64,000 nt of DNA from Topomyia yanbarensis (GCF_030247195.1 NC_080672.1:402521037-402585036), one strand, 5' to 3'; shown: positions 32,690 to 45,459, numbered from the stretch's first letter. Notes: generated from the sequence alone by a model not told the origin. Translations and numbers: made by a program.

Positions 32690-34364
32690 AAGGGTGTTAC
32701 GCTAAACAATTGATCAACTTCAACTTGACGCATTTTTTCATCGTGCATTACAAAAACATATACAATACACTCCTCATTTTAAAGATGCATGTGTGTATTC
32801 TAATTAAAACTGTTTGATTTGGACACTGACTCTTCAGTTGTGAAAAAGCCATCGAAGCAAGAGAAGCAAAATTTTGCTCGCAGTCGCGACCAAATGAACT
32901 GTCACCAACGTAATAAAAGTGTTCGGAAAACATTTGTCGGTAGCCAAGGAGACTAAAGCGGGGAAAAATCGAGAGGCTGCAAAATCGCTGAAAAGACTAT
33001 GGTCAGCTGTTTCAAGCGGAATCCCAAGTTCTTCAGCCGAGATGTCACAAGCAAGCTGTGAGTATCGTCTAAAAATCAGCCGGACTGTCGTCTTCCAAGA
33101 AGTAGGTGTCTTCAAATCGTGACGATAGGCAGTGCAAGTCGGCCAGAGAATGATCGCGGAAGCTGTACATTAGGATGCTGACGAAGTTTGATGCGTGGAA
33201 CAAGATGACGAAACCTACGCCAAGGCGGACTTTAACCCTTTCATGCCCAACTTTTTCTAGTGCTTGTAGGCTTTCAAAACTATTTTTCCTTAAAAGCGGT
33301 GAGCTCAAGAAACACGAAAAGTCTATTTTCATAAAGATAGGTGCTTCCCTTGCAGTGCTAGAAGCTGTTAAATTTTTACCTTCCAATGCTCAATACAATT
33401 CTCCAAGAATATTTACAATAGTCCAATTGCATGGAAACCGTAGCCAACGACAGTCTTAATTGATGAGTTTTATCAGTTTTCAATAATATTGCACCATAAC
33501 GAAGATATATGAAAAAAAATCATTTTCCGTGGTAAACGTACACTGTCCCTGGCAGCACTGCTCCATCGGAGTCCAATCAGACTAATTGCAATAACTTCAG
33601 TTCAAGAGCTGATCCTTGTAACTGTTATTACTCAAATGGAAGGCAATAGTCACATTCATTAGTCTTCTTTATTTTTGTGAGCAAATCTTGCCTCAATCAA
33701 AAGTTATAGCTATTTAAAAACGTTGCTGTCCACAAACAACATGGGCATGAATGGGTGAAACAGGAGGAAAGTTGCTAGAGTTTTTTTAAATACGAAGTCG
33801 AAGTTTACAAAGAAATATCTCGTGTGGCAGGCCATCTGTCACTGTGGCTTAAAGAGCAACATTTACGTTGCAACCGGAACCATCAACCAAATTTAAGTGC
33901 AGGATTGCCTATAAAAACATCAATTACCTTTCCTCAAGCAACACAATTATGTGCGGTTCTGTTTTGATTGGATCTGGCATCATGCCATTACTTAATAAAG
34001 GCCATTATGAGTAGAATGTCTCGAACAACGTTTAAGACAATAACTCAACATGTCAGAGCTCCGCGCGATAGAAAAATATTGGACAATCGTCAAGCGGAAT
34101 CTCAAGAAGACGCGTTGTCAGAGAGATGCAGTTCACGGCAAACTGGTGTTCTGCGGCGAGGAGAGTGACCAAAAAGGCTGTGCAAAACTTGACAGTAGGT
34201 GTCAAACGAAAGGCCTGGCAATTCACTAAAAAGGAAGCTTGGGTGTGTACGTTTTCTTTATCCTGTATAAATTGAATTTACAAATGAAACGTAATGTATT
34301 TTTTTAATAAAAAGTTTGACCGACTTGCATTCTTTTTTGACCAATTTTTGATCGTAACACCCTT
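32690..34364 (+). mobile_element. Decayed Tc1/mariner-type transposon (mirror of 11096-12770)
   Basis: TA-flanked inverted ends AAGGGTGTTACG and CGTAACACCCTT, the nested MITE family A (33233-33757), and the same transposase remnant, here on the plus strand with MSELRAIEKYW at 34050-34082. One end has accumulated extra changes (GCTAAACAATTGATCAA). Confidence 0.8.
33233..33757. mobile_element. MITE family A, copy 2 (mirror)
   Basis: Same inverted ends AACCCTTTCATGCCC and GGGCATGAATGGG, nested in the Tc1-like element as in the left arm. Confidence 0.75.
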
Positions 34365-34639
34365 TACTATACCGGCCTATAGGCAGGTAGCACATAGTTA
34401 TCCTCATAGGGAGAGATAAGTGAAGAAAAAACGATGGGTGGGTAATGTGTGGGACATAACAGGTGTGTCGTGACTACACTTTAGGCTGGTAATTGAAATC
34501 TTATAGCGGCTCTTACGCGATCAATACTATTGTCAATACTTGAGATTGTTGATAGCGTAATGAACACAAAATCGATTTCCATTTAACATCAATTTTAAAT
34601 AGTGCGCTTGTTACGGTTTTGAACAACAAACCGATTGGT

Positions 34640-35878
34640 TTTTTTTTTAATTCGTTTATTTGACACGGCTCATAGCGGTAGCTTAACGGAGCCGTGGATC
34701 TTTTATACGTTTACAATATATGTAAAAATGAAAATACAAACAAGAATTAATTAATTGGATCTCGTGCGCGCAACTTTTTATTGCGAGCGGAGACTTTTTT
34801 CGCGAGGTCTGTTGGCAAACAGCGTCAGGGGGGTCATTTAATTCTCTCTTGTTTTTCACGTCCCGGCCGAAGCTGGCTTGGTGTCCAGGATCAGATGTTC
34901 TCCCTAGCTTCTTGCACTTATTGTTGATCAGTGTAAATCCGTCGTCATTGTTACTATATTCGTTTGCCGATGTTGCTTACAGTTGCTTTTGGGGCGCTGG
35001 ATGCTTCTTTTGTGGTTGTCATTATGGTCTGTGAAACTGCTGCCACAAATTTAGCCACTGTTTGTGGTTCAGGTATTGGTATTGAAAACTCTGTTTTGGG
35101 TTGGTTTGCCGTAGATGAGTTGGCAGTCGGTTGAGATGCGTCTTCCTCTGCATCTTCCGCGCATGGTTGTCCATGATGAGCTGTCTGATTACAATACTTG
35201 CACGTAGGAGTTTGCCCCTCATGGGTGCATAGCGTAGTTTGCATAATTGTAGTTCCGTGAGTTTTGAGTTTTATTGTTAAGTAGGAGGGTATAGGCCTTT
35301 CAACCCGCATCCTCACTACAAAAACACCGTTAGGAGTACCCGGGAAGAAGTTTCTCCAAGTATCAGGTGTAACGGATTCTACTTCTCCGTATTGCGACAT
35401 GCATTTTGCAATTGTCTCAGGAGGGGTACGAGGTGATAGGTCATATAACCTTACATCTATATAATCATTCTCAATATATACGGGAATCTTAATTCCAACG
35501 TTGTCACTTTCAACCACGTGTTTTAAGTTGTTCCTCAAAACGAAACGCTCGGCTTGTGCTAACGTGTTGAATGATATTAACACTACATTGCGAAGATGAT
35601 AATACTGAAGGTACAAGACTTCCGTAAGCCTAAGTTTCATTTTTACCTTCAGAAGGTATTCCACTTCACTAAAACTCGGTCGTTTTAAACAAAATTTAAA
35701 ATCAACGACCGCTGCGTTGGGTCGGAGTAGAGCTTTTTCGTCTACTTTACTCATGATGACAAGAATAATCCGATATTTCCTCTGTTCTCGAGACAATGCA
35801 CACTAGATCGAGAGGCCCGTTGTTCACTTGGCTCGATTGTACGTTTGACTGCGGCAGAAGTAGAAAGTAGACTCAAAA
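34640..35878 (-). mobile_element. Gag-only half-LINE (mirror of 9582-10820)
   Basis: Same element on the minus strand between 12 bp duplications AAACCGATTGGT at 34628-34639 and 35879-35890. The 3' stem-loop and poly(A) are intact. Confidence 0.85.
34954..35754 (-). CDS. ORF1 (Gag-like) of the half-LINE, right arm
   Basis: 266 aa, with the translation identical to 9706-10506, including the CKYCNQTAHHGQPC zinc knuckle. Full preservation of the frame in both arms suggests either recent insertion or recent separation of the arms. Confidence 0.8.
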   Translation of the reverse strand: MSKVDEKALLRPNAAVVDFKFCLKRPSFSEVEYLLKVKMKLRLTEVLYLQYYHLRNVVLISFNTLAQAERFVLRNNLKHVVESDNVGIKIPVYIENDYIDVRLYDLSPRTPPETIAKCMSQYGEVESVTPDTWRNFFPGTPNGVFVVRMRVERPIPSYLTIKLKTHGTTIMQTTLCTHEGQTPTCKYCNQTAHHGQPCAEDAEEDASQPTANSSTANQPKTEFSIPIPEPQTVAKFVAAVSQTIMTTTKEASSAPKATVSNIGKRI

Positions 35879-35890
35879 AAACCGATTGGT

Positions 35891-37336
35891 ATTCTACCCG
35901 TTAAAACGAAGTTGTTGTTAAATTCCCCACGAAACACTGAATATTAGGATTTGGTCATCATAATATAGTGCATCCCACAGATGGCAATAAACGCAACATG
36001 CGAGTCTATTTAGGAGCGACTAAAATCCAGACTATTTCTTATTTCACCGTCTGATAATGCATCTACATGCTTCTCATTCGACTAGCGAACAACGAATGAG
36101 ATACAAAAATACATGTGGACCTTAAAAATCTTTACACCCCAAGTATATCACATGGAAATGTGTAATTTTGGAACAGTATTTAGAATATTTATATAATTTA
36201 TCTTTTGTACGTGAATATGAATTTTATATTATAACTCTTATAACATAAATGTCAAGTCGAATTTTTGGTGTTTCGGTTTCCCCTTGCCAGTAGAAATGCC
36301 TGATATTTACCACCATTTTTAATTTAATTTGATATTGACGAAAAATACAAACAAATAGTAAAACGAAATTGGCTAGAATATTTTTGGGCAGGCAAGCAAT
36401 CTGCAGTAGCGGTAAGCGAAGTCAGATTTATGTCACAATCGGGATTATGAACCAGGGCAGAGGATTTATTACAAAGAGTGCCTTCAACAACGTCCACTAC
36501 TTCTTACAGACAAGCTTGTGGTTTGGTCTGATTTCAGATCGTATCGTTATTTAAAACTAGTTCTAGACTTGCATAGAGTCATCAAGATAAATTTTGTGCT
36601 CGCCGCCAAACTGCATGGAACTTCAGTAAATCGAATGAAAGTGACGAAGTAGCAGCTAATAAATTCAGATGTTGCTAAAATGTAATGAAAATGTAATCAA
36701 AGTAGAAGAAAGTTACAGAATACTACTGTGTAAAAGTTTAAGAGGGCCACTCAAAAATGTTTTTAAATAGTAGTTAGTTTTCGAATTTTTATCTTAATTT
36801 GGATAACGAATTACTTTTTGGCCACGATTTCTACGTAGTGCAATAATTTCGTGAAGTATCTCGTCAACAAACCACAATGCTCGTTATTCGCCTACGAAGC
36901 CCAAAATAATGAAGTATCAAATCGGTGTACGTTCTTTTATAGATAAAGATCAAATATCTACCCGAAAACAGATATGACACCACAAACTAATAACGTCGGC
37001 ACACAGCGAATAATGGGAAGTAAACAGGACTTTGCTTGTTAAATATTCCGGAAAAATATGCTTTCCGTTATTTACAAAGGTACACATAACTGAACAAACC
37101 TTTCTCTTTCTCGTAGTTTCTTAAAGACAAAGTGATCATAAATTAGAGATTGGACTAGACACACTATTAATTTCCCAAATATGGCTCTGTAGTTTCGAAA
37201 AATTTGGATTATTCTCAGTGAAAATATTTCAGAACTCCTGCAAAATATATAAAATATATACCTAAGAAACAATAAAAAATAAAAATTCAACTAGCACTTA
37301 CATTTGTTATCCACATATTTGACAGTGCCTATGTTA
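35891..37336. other. Non-coding stretch (mirror of 8124-9569)
   Basis: No feature recognised. Confidence 0.5.
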
Positions 37337-38408
37337 TAGGGGAACCCGGAGCTATTCGGACCAACTTATGCAAATCGCCCTTTTAGGAGGATAGCTGTGA
37401 AAAAAGTTACCGGTAAAAAGTTCTAATAGTTAGTTTGAAATCTCAGCTACGTTTTGGTGACATAAAAGGTTCATTTGCACCACTCAATGGCAGCGCTAGG
37501 CGACGATTTACAAACCTCTACGTTTTTCCATCCTTTTACAACGTAAGGGTAATTCGGACCTCCTTATTTTTTTACAATGGAATTATGTTTACCTATGAAT
37601 TCATGGGAACTGTAGGAAGGTAGTTACAAGAGACACTCCTAAAGAAGCAAAAAGATTAATTGCTTTACAAAAACTTACTGGTATGTCACAGCTGACGATT
37701 GACGGCCCATGTATTTTCTTTGATGTGCCGTGTGCAATGGTGTGCGTAGCTGCAAGCCGCTGAACGGTGGTTGACGGAATAGGGGGTCCGAAAAGCCCCG
37801 TATGGTCATATCGCATAAATCTTGAGCGTTTTTTCAAAAAAAAACATCTACAATGAGTGATTCTCTTTGTTTACTTTCTCTTTCGATTTTTACGGCGCCA
37901 CTATAGCACTTTTCACTTATTTTACAGTACAGATCGAAAGACGGTGGTTTTGACTAGCATATTATGCAAAGATCTGAGGGATAAATGTTAAAGCGACCGA
38001 ATTATTAACAGAAGAGAAAGTAAACAAAGAGAGTCACTCATTGTAGATATGTCGTTTTGAATAAAAGGTCTAGAAATGTGGTGAGCGTCTCGAAAATATC
38101 TCTGTTTTCACCCAAACAAAAATCATTCCATAAAATAAGAGCCTTAAGCTTTCCAAAACACTTACCTTTTATTTTTTCACTTTTATTTGTTGCTTTTATC
38201 ACGGTTTCTCCATTATAATGATTTTTGTTTTGAGAATGGCAAAACAACGAAACACGTTGTATCCCCTTTCTACAAAGACCAAAGAATCAACTTCTGATCT
38301 CGAAATTAATGTTTCAGAATAGCGGTTCCACGAACATGTATGATATTTTCTGAGAAATCGTGGGGGTCCGAATTACCCCCACTGTCTTAATAGCCCCGGG
38401 TTCCCCTA
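37337..38408. mobile_element. TAGGGGAACCCGG element with nested CTACAATGAG MITE (mirror)
   Basis: Right-arm copy of 7052-8123. Both termini and the nested foldback element (about 37846-38050) are preserved. Confidence 0.7.
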
Positions 38409-39247
38409 CTCAGCTCCTACATCAAATTATCGGTTGGATAAGAAAAATTGACATTTTTTCCAATAAATAGCCAATGAAAATCACAAATCAACCACATCAA
38501 TTTTATAAGGCGCACTCATTAACCCCTTCATGCCCACGTTGTTTATAAACAACAACGTTTTTCAAGGCTATAACTTTTGATTTACGCAAGATTTACTCAC
38601 AAAAACAAGTAAAGCAAATAAATGTGACTATAACCTTTCATTTGAGCACTAACAGTTACAAATATCAACTCTAGAACTGAACTTATTACAATTATTCTGA
38701 TAGGATTCCGATGGAGCAGTGCTGTCAGTGTCAATTTACGTTGAAGGCGAAAAATGAAATTTTAACAAATCTTCGTTATTTTGTAATGTTATTGAAAATT
38801 GATTAAACCTACCAATTCAGACAGTCTTCGACTACGTTTTCCACCCAATTGGATTATTATAAATATTCTAGGAGAATTATATCGAGCACCTATAATTATG
38901 AAAAAAGCTTTTTCGTGTTCCTTGCCCCACCGTTTTCAATGCAAAATAAGTTTGAAAGATCATTCGTTTTCGAGCTCTCCATCGAGACAGAGGTTGTTTT
39001 TTCTAGTCCGTAGTGCTGTGTGAGGCGATAAAGAATAGTTTTAATCCGCATTCAAGGTTATTTTGCCAGTTCGGTTCGGTCCTCAGTCTTTTGTTCGCGT
39101 GTGAGGATTAAACAATAGCCAGCTGTATAAGCTGGATCGGTTCGTCGTTGGACACCAGTTTAAAGCTAAGTGGTTTTTGTCTTTTGTAACACATTTATTG
39201 CTTTCTTCCGTCTGCGCGGGCGCTGACCCCGTGCGTTGACGTTTTCT

Positions 39248-40567
39248 ATGGTTCCCTCTCCGGATGGTCAAATGGAAGTTGAATCGGGTTCAACTTCTAA
39301 GGCTCCCCCCCGGCCCAAATGCTATCCAGAACTCTCAACTGGTCCATTTGTGGTCTTCTTTCGGCCCAAGACTAAATCACTGAATCTTCTTCAGATTTCT
39401 AGAGACCTGACGGAACGGTTCTCGGCTGTGACCGAAATTTCAAAGGTCCGCTCGGACAAGATAAGGGTGTTGCTAGCCAACTCAAAGCAGGCAAACGATA
39501 TTGCTTGCTGTGAGCACTTTACGCGGGATTATAACGTGTATATTCCGGCTGTAAGAGTACAATCCGAAGGCGTCGTAACCGATGAGAGTTTGACGTGCGA
39601 GGATCTGCTGAAGTACGGGGTTGGCCGATTCAGAGACCGCTTACTTCAGCCAGTTAAAATACTTGAGTGCAAACGTTTGCACTCAGTAGTAGTTGCGGGG
39701 GATGGTTCAAAAACGTACCCCCAATCAAACTCTTATCGGGTGACCTTCGCTGGTACCGCTTTGCCAAATTTCGTCCTCTTGCACAAGGTTCGTCTGCCTG
39801 TGCGTCTGTTTGTGCCGCGGGTCATGAATTGCACAAAGTGTAAACAACTGGGTCACACAGCCACCCATTGTAGCAATAAGGCCCGCTGTGGAAAATGCGG
39901 GGAGAATCATCTAGATGATTCGTGCAGTAGGCAAGCCGAAAAGTGTCCTTACTGTGCGGAGAGTCTGCATGATATCTCGGCATGTCCCGCGTACAAACTA
40001 CGCGGGGATAAACTGAAACGTTCCCTTGCGGGACGATCCAAACATTCTTTCGCAGAAATGTTAAAGAATGCTACGCCACCATCCTCAGCAAACATCTATA
40101 CTCACTTGCCTCCTGACGAGGGCGAGGCTGGTAACCCACAAGAGGGAACATCTACTAGGGTGCCTAGAATTTATAGGAAGAGGAGGAACACTTCCTCTCG
40201 TAAAGTTCCTTGTAAAGGCCAGAAGGTGTCCCTTGAGGGGGCTCCGAAAGTCACATCTATTGGAAGTGTTGCAACCAAACCGAAGCAATTAGCTCCTGGT
40301 CTCGGAGGATTAAGCTCAGAGAAGGAGTTCCCAGCACTTCCAGGAACATCAAAAATCCCAAGTGTTCCTTTGTTTCAGTTCGAGAGTAATCACAGCACTG
40401 GAATTATAAAACTCTCGGACATAGTGGACTGGATAATAAAAACTTTCAATATTACTGATCCTATTAAAAGTCTTATGTTAGCTTTTCTCCCTACAGTGAG
40501 AACATTTTTGAAGCAGTTGACTGCTAAATGGCCCCTCCTCTCAGCGATTGTATCCTTCGATGGCTAA
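39248..40567 (+). CDS. ORF1 (Gag-like RNA-binding protein) of the LINE
   Basis: 439 aa from ATG 39248; upstream in-frame codons start only with TTG. The N-terminal half has the pattern typical of I/Jockey ORF1 proteins. The middle carries three zinc knuckles: CTKCKQLGHTATHC, CGKCGENHLDDSC and CPYCAESLHDISAC. A Ser/Thr/Pro-rich linker and a hydrophobic C-terminal segment follow. Such proteins coat the element RNA and chaperone reverse transcription. The stop overlaps the ORF2 start (ATGGCTAA), which suggests coupled reinitiation. Intact. Confidence 0.88.
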   Translation: MVPSPDGQMEVESGSTSKAPPRPKCYPELSTGPFVVFFRPKTKSLNLLQISRDLTERFSAVTEISKVRSDKIRVLLANSKQANDIACCEHFTRDYNVYIPAVRVQSEGVVTDESLTCEDLLKYGVGRFRDRLLQPVKILECKRLHSVVVAGDGSKTYPQSNSYRVTFAGTALPNFVLLHKVRLPVRLFVPRVMNCTKCKQLGHTATHCSNKARCGKCGENHLDDSCSRQAEKCPYCAESLHDISACPAYKLRGDKLKRSLAGRSKHSFAEMLKNATPPSSANIYTHLPPDEGEAGNPQEGTSTRVPRIYRKRRNTSSRKVPCKGQKVSLEGAPKVTSIGSVATKPKQLAPGLGGLSSEKEFPALPGTSKIPSVPLFQFESNHSTGIIKLSDIVDWIIKTFNITDPIKSLMLAFLPTVRTFLKQLTAKWPLLSAIVSFDG

Positions 40568-43500
40568 CTCATCGAACGAGGTCACGGATTTGATCACTGT
40601 TCTACAGTGGAATTGCAGAAGTATCATCCCGAAAATCGATTCCTTCAAAATTTTAATAAATAATTTGAGTTGCGATGCATTTGCATTATGTGAAACTTGG
40701 TTAACTTCCGACATAGAACTCAACTTCCACGACTTTAATATTATTCGCCTGGATCGAGACACCCCCTATGGAGGAGTGCTTTTGGGGATCAAAAAGTGCT
40801 ATTCCTTCTACAGAATTAACCTTCCTTCGATAACAGGTATTGAAGTTGTTGCTTGTCAAGTAACAACCAAAGGCAAAAGCCTTTGCATAGCTTCCATATA
40901 TATTCCCCCCAACACCGCGGTTGGGCACCGACGGCTACAAGACATCTTAGAATCCCTGCCAGCACCGCGACTAGTTTTAGGAGACTTTAACTCTCACGGT
41001 ACAGCATGGGGTTGCCTCTATGATGATAACCGGTCTTCCTTAATTCAGGATCTTTGCGATAACTTCAATTTGACAATTTTAAACACGGGTGAAATGACAC
41101 GGATTCCTGCTCCTCCAGCGCGCCCGAGCGCCTTAGACTTGTCCCTTTGCTCAACATCGCTGCGGTTAAATTGCACGTGGAAGGTAATTCCTGATCCCCA
41201 CGGCAGCGACCATCTGCCGATTGTAGTCTCAATCAATAACGGTTCAAGGCCATTGAAATCAATCAATATTTCGTATGACCTCACACGAAATATCGATTGG
41301 AAGAGCTATGCTGCCGCGATATCCGACAACATCGAATCTACCCAAGAACTTCCTCCGGAGGAAGAGTACAGCTTTTTGGCTGGCTTGATTCTCGACAGCG
41401 CGAATCAAGCTCAGACTAGGCCAGTACCCGGCGCGAACATACAAAAACGTTCTCCCAATCCCTGGTGGGATAAAGAGTGCTCAGACGTGTACGCAGAGAA
41501 GGCCGCCGCGTTTAAGACCTTCCGGAACGACGGGTTACCCGCTAGTTTTCGACAGTACGCGACGTTAGACAAGCGAATGAAGAGTTTGATGAAAGCCAAA
41601 AAACGCGGTTATTGGCGCCGGTTCGTCGACGGATTAACGAGAGAAACATCGATGAGCACTCTTTGGGGAACAGCCCGACGTATGCGAAATCGAAACAGTA
41701 CTAATGAGAGCGTGGAATATTCAAACCGTTGGATATTCGATTTCGCCAAGAAGGTTTGTCCGGATTCCGCCCCGGCACAGAAGATTTACCGCGCCGCGTC
41801 TCCTCACGATAGCGCGAACGAAACACCTTTTTCGATGGTGGAGTTCTCACTTGCTCTCTTGTCGTGTAACAATAAAGCTCCGGGGCCAGACAGAATCAAA
41901 TTCAACTTGTTGAAGAATCTGCCTGACTCTGCCAAGAGACGCTTGTTGAACTTATTTAATAAGTTTCTCGAGGCTAACATTGTCCCACTCGATTGGAGAC
42001 AAGTGAAGGTCATCGCCATCCAAAAACCAGGAAAACCAGCCTCCGACCACAATTCGTACCGTCCGATCGCAATGCTATCCTGTATCCGGAAGTTGTTCGA
42101 GAAAATGATCCTATCCCGCCTCGACAATTGGGTCGAAGCAAATGGCTTACTGTCAGATACACAATTTGGCTTTCGCAAAGGCAAAGGGACGAACGATTGT
42201 CTTGCGTTGCTCTCAACTGAAATTCAAATGGCCTATGCTAGCAAAGAGCAGATGGCATCAGTGTTCCTAGATATTAAGGGGGCTTTTGATTCAGTTTCGA
42301 TCAACATTCTTTCAGAGAAGCTGCACCAGCATGGTCTTTCAGCGACTTTAAACAACTTTTTACTAAACTTGTTGTCGGAAAAGCACATGCATTTTTCGCA
42401 TGGTGACTTATCGACATCACGATTTAGCTACATGGGCCTTCCCCAGGGCTCATGTCTAAGCCCCCTTTTATACAATTTCTATGTCAACGACATTGATGAA
42501 TGTCTTGACAATTCCTGCACGTTAAGGCAACTTGCAGACGATGGCGTGGTGTCTGTTACGGGACCCAAAGCTGTCGATCTACAAGGACCATTACAGAATA
42601 CCCTAGACAATTTGTCTGCTTGGGCTATTAAGCTGGGTATCGAATTCTCCACGGAGAAAACTGAGCTAGTTGTATTTTCAAGGAAGCGTGAACCAGCACA
42701 ACTACAGCTTCTATTAATGGGTCAAACTATCGCTCAGGTCTTCACAGTAAAATATCTAGGGGTCTGGTTCGACTCGAAAGGTACTTGGGGATGCCATATT
42801 CGGTATCTGAAACAGAAATGCCAACAAAGGATCAACTTTCTTCGTACAATAACCGGAACATGGTGGGGTGCCCACCCAGGAGACCTAATTAGGTTGTATC
42901 AAACAACGATACTGTCGGTAATGGAATACGGATGCTTCTGCTTTCGCTCCGCCGCGAACATACATTTCATCAAACTCGAAAGAATTCAGTATCGTTGTTT
43001 GCGTATCGCCTTAGGGTGCATGCAGTCGACCCATACGATGAGTCTCGAAGTGCTGTCGGGCGTTCTCCCGTTGAAAAATCGATTTTGGGAACTCATATCG
43101 ATTGCTCATTCGATGCGATATCTTGAACCCGGTCGTGATTGAAAATTTCGAAAGGCTTGTTGAGCTCAATTCTCAGACCCGTTTCATGTCCCTGTACTTT
43201 GACTACATGGCGCAGAATATTAACCCTTCTTCTTACAATCCCAACCGTGTGCATTTCATAAATACTTCTGAATCTACTGTTTTCTTCGACACATCCATGA
43301 AAGACGAGATTGGTGGAATTCCGGACCACATACGCCCACAAGTGGTTCCAAACATTTTTTATAATAAATTCCGAGAAGTCGACTGTTCTAAGATGTTTTA
43401 TACTGACGGATCAAACCTCGAAGGATCCACTGGCTTCGGTATTTTCAATCAAAAGTTCACCGCCTCCTACAAACTCAGTGACCCTGCTTCAGTTTACGCC

Positions 43501-44244
43501 GCAGAACTAGCTGCCATTCAGTATACCCTTGGAGTCATTGAAACATTACCCGCAGACCATTACTTCATCGTTTCGGATAGCCTCAGTTCCATTGACGCTA
43601 TTCGCTCGATGAAACAAGGCAAGTACTCCTCGTATTTTTTGGGGAAAATACGGGAGCTACTGAGTGCTTTATCTGACAACTCTTTCCAGATTACCTTGGT
43701 ATGGGTCCCTTCTCATTGCTCCATTCCGGGCAATGAGAAGGCAGACTCCTTAGCTAAGGTGGGTGCCTTAGAAGGAGACGTTTACGAAAGACCAATTTGC
43801 TTCAGCGAATTTTTCAGTATTACTCATCAGAGAACCCTCGAAAGTTGGCAAACTTCGTGGAGCAGTGGAGAGCTGGGAAGGTGGCTACATTCGATAATCC
43901 CTAAGGTATCGACGAAACCTTGGTTCAAGGGGATGGATGTGGGTCGTGACTTCATTCGTGTGATGTCCCGACTCATGGCAAACCATTACACGCTGGATGC
44001 ACATCTCCGGCGTATTGGGCTCGTGGATAGTGGTATCTGCGCTTGTGGCGACGGCTATCACGACATCGATCACATTGTCTGGGCGTGCACCGAGTACAGT
44101 TCCGCTAGGTCTCGGCTAATAGATACCCTGCGGGCCCGAGGAAGACCAACCAACGTCCCGGTTCGAGATGTGCTGGCAAGCCGCGATGTTCTCTATATGT
44201 CCCTTATATACACCTTTGTGAAAACCATCAATATACAAGTCTAA
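40560..44244 (+). pseudogene. ORF2 polyprotein (endonuclease, reverse transcriptase, RNase H) with one frameshift
   Basis: Starts at ATG 40560, overlapping ORF1 by 8 nt. The N-terminal 230 residues are an apurinic-type endonuclease (LQWNCRSI, ETWLTS, GDFNSHG, SDHLPI). The reverse transcriptase spans about residues 450-720, with LDIKGAFDSV, GLPQGSCLSP and the catalytic LADD (instead of the usual YADD or FADD). The first frame stops at 43140-43142. A second frame, already open at 43102, continues with an RNase H (FYTDGSN, AAELAAIQ, SDSLSS, GNEKADSLAK) and a C-terminal cysteine/histidine cluster (CACGDGYHDIDHIVWAC). The change of frame near 43100-43140 is the only lesion seen. It would separate RNase H from the reverse transcriptase unless it is a sequencing error. 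Confidence 0.88.
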
Positions 44245-45011
44245 CTGCCCCTTGTTATCTCCTTATCATTCTCAGAACGCTCTTCCACCTGTATCAAACC
44301 ATCTGTATCGAATGAGCCAACAAACACGGGACCTACGGCACGAACATAACACGCTTAACTCGAAATGTAGCCGATCCACATCTGAGCCGTTCTACGAAAT
44401 CGTCTGGAAAAACCCCTGCCATCTTGAGGAGGACCACCCGGCGTCCCAGTACATGATTCCCCTGATGAAGGCCACCCGAGTTTGTAATCCATCCGTTGAT
44501 CTCACGATGCCTGAAACTGAAATAATTTTCTCTCCCTGCCATCTTTGTCTACCCTCCCTCCCCTGACTCTTATACCCAGAAGTAACACCCCTAACCCCCC
44601 CCCCTCCCCCAATATCATCACGAAGCATTTAGCTCTTCTTGTTTCTTCTAGTTTTAACTATTATATTATATAATCTCGTTGAAATTGCCCAACTCTACTA
44701 CCCACAAAAATAACTATAATTACGAATCTTTACAAAATTCAATCATGCCCTCTAGTTATGCCTAGTTTTAAGTTAGTCGTAAAAAATTGTCCCCCTTAAT
44801 TAAACATTATTTGCTCCGATAATCTCACTGATAAAAATGTCAAACCATATTGCCACAAAAACTAAATGACCCCCCTAATCTTACGAAAACAATATTATCC
44901 CCTTGTGTAGATATATAAGATAGCTATAAAATCGCATTAGTTTCATTTTAAAAAAATCAATATGTAATCCCCTAGTTTTAAGCAATTTAAAATGTAAAAC
45001 AAAACAAAATT

Positions 45012-45038
45012 GGCACCTTTAAGCTAACGCAACGTGCC
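45012..45038 (+). promoter_or_regulatory. 3'-UTR stem-loop of the LINE
   Basis: GGCAC (45012-45016) pairs with GTGCC (45034-45038) around a 17 nt loop containing TTTAAGCTAACGC, followed by TCAAATAAACGA and the tail. It has the same architecture as the half-LINE hairpin at 10764-10796. Confidence 0.65.
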
Positions 45039-45394
45039 TTATCAAATAAACGATTTGAATAAAAAAAAAAAAAAGTTTGAAAGATGGACATGAAAGAGTT
45101 AGTATCATATATTAAACCAAGGAATAAAAATTGGGTTGATTTATAAGTCGTCACATATAGGAATCTTATGTCGTTATGCTTCAGTTTAACTCTTTTTCGG
45201 GTTAGAGAATCCAACCCAAGTGAGCTGCGTATAAGGTAATCGATGTCTACTGCGATATGCCCACCTCTAATTCTTGCTGTCAATTGTGGATCGACCGTAT
45301 GCGAGATATTTTATCTTGGCTGCAAACACGTGACTTAACAGCTACCTGTAAACGACGGCAGAAAGTAGGCCATTTGAGGTTTCTTGGAAAATAC

Positions 45395-45459
45395 ATTGAG
45401 AGATATGATGCAATATGTGATGGCATCGATCAACCCTTAACAATCCCGTTTCACTGAAG
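45395..45459 (-). repeat. Upstream module 'S' (mirror of 6127-6190)
   Basis: Right-arm copy, pointing away from the gene at 45748. Confidence 0.45.

Larger units (their letters stand above)
38961..45072 (+). mobile_element. Near full-length LINE of the I/LOA group
   Basis: A 6.1 kb non-LTR retrotransposon with a 13 bp target duplication and poly(A) tail. It has a 5' UTR of about 290 bp, ORF1 (39248-40567), ORF2 (40560-44244, one frameshift) and a 3' UTR with a stem-loop at 45012-45038. The left arm has the empty site (6500-6512). The order endonuclease, reverse transcriptase, RNase H and the three-knuckle ORF1 place it in the I/LOA assemblage; I cannot fix the clade by eye. It looks recent: long tail, clean duplication and a single lesion in ORF2. 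Confidence 0.9.
38519..45105. mobile_element. MITE family A, copy 3, split by a LINE
   Basis: Starts AACCCCTTCATGCCCACG near 38521 and ends GGACATGAAAGAGTTAG near 45105, interrupted at the duplicated target AAGTTTGAAAGAT (38948-38960 and 45073-45085) by the LINE 38961-45072. The left-arm equivalent is uninterrupted. Confidence 0.85.
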
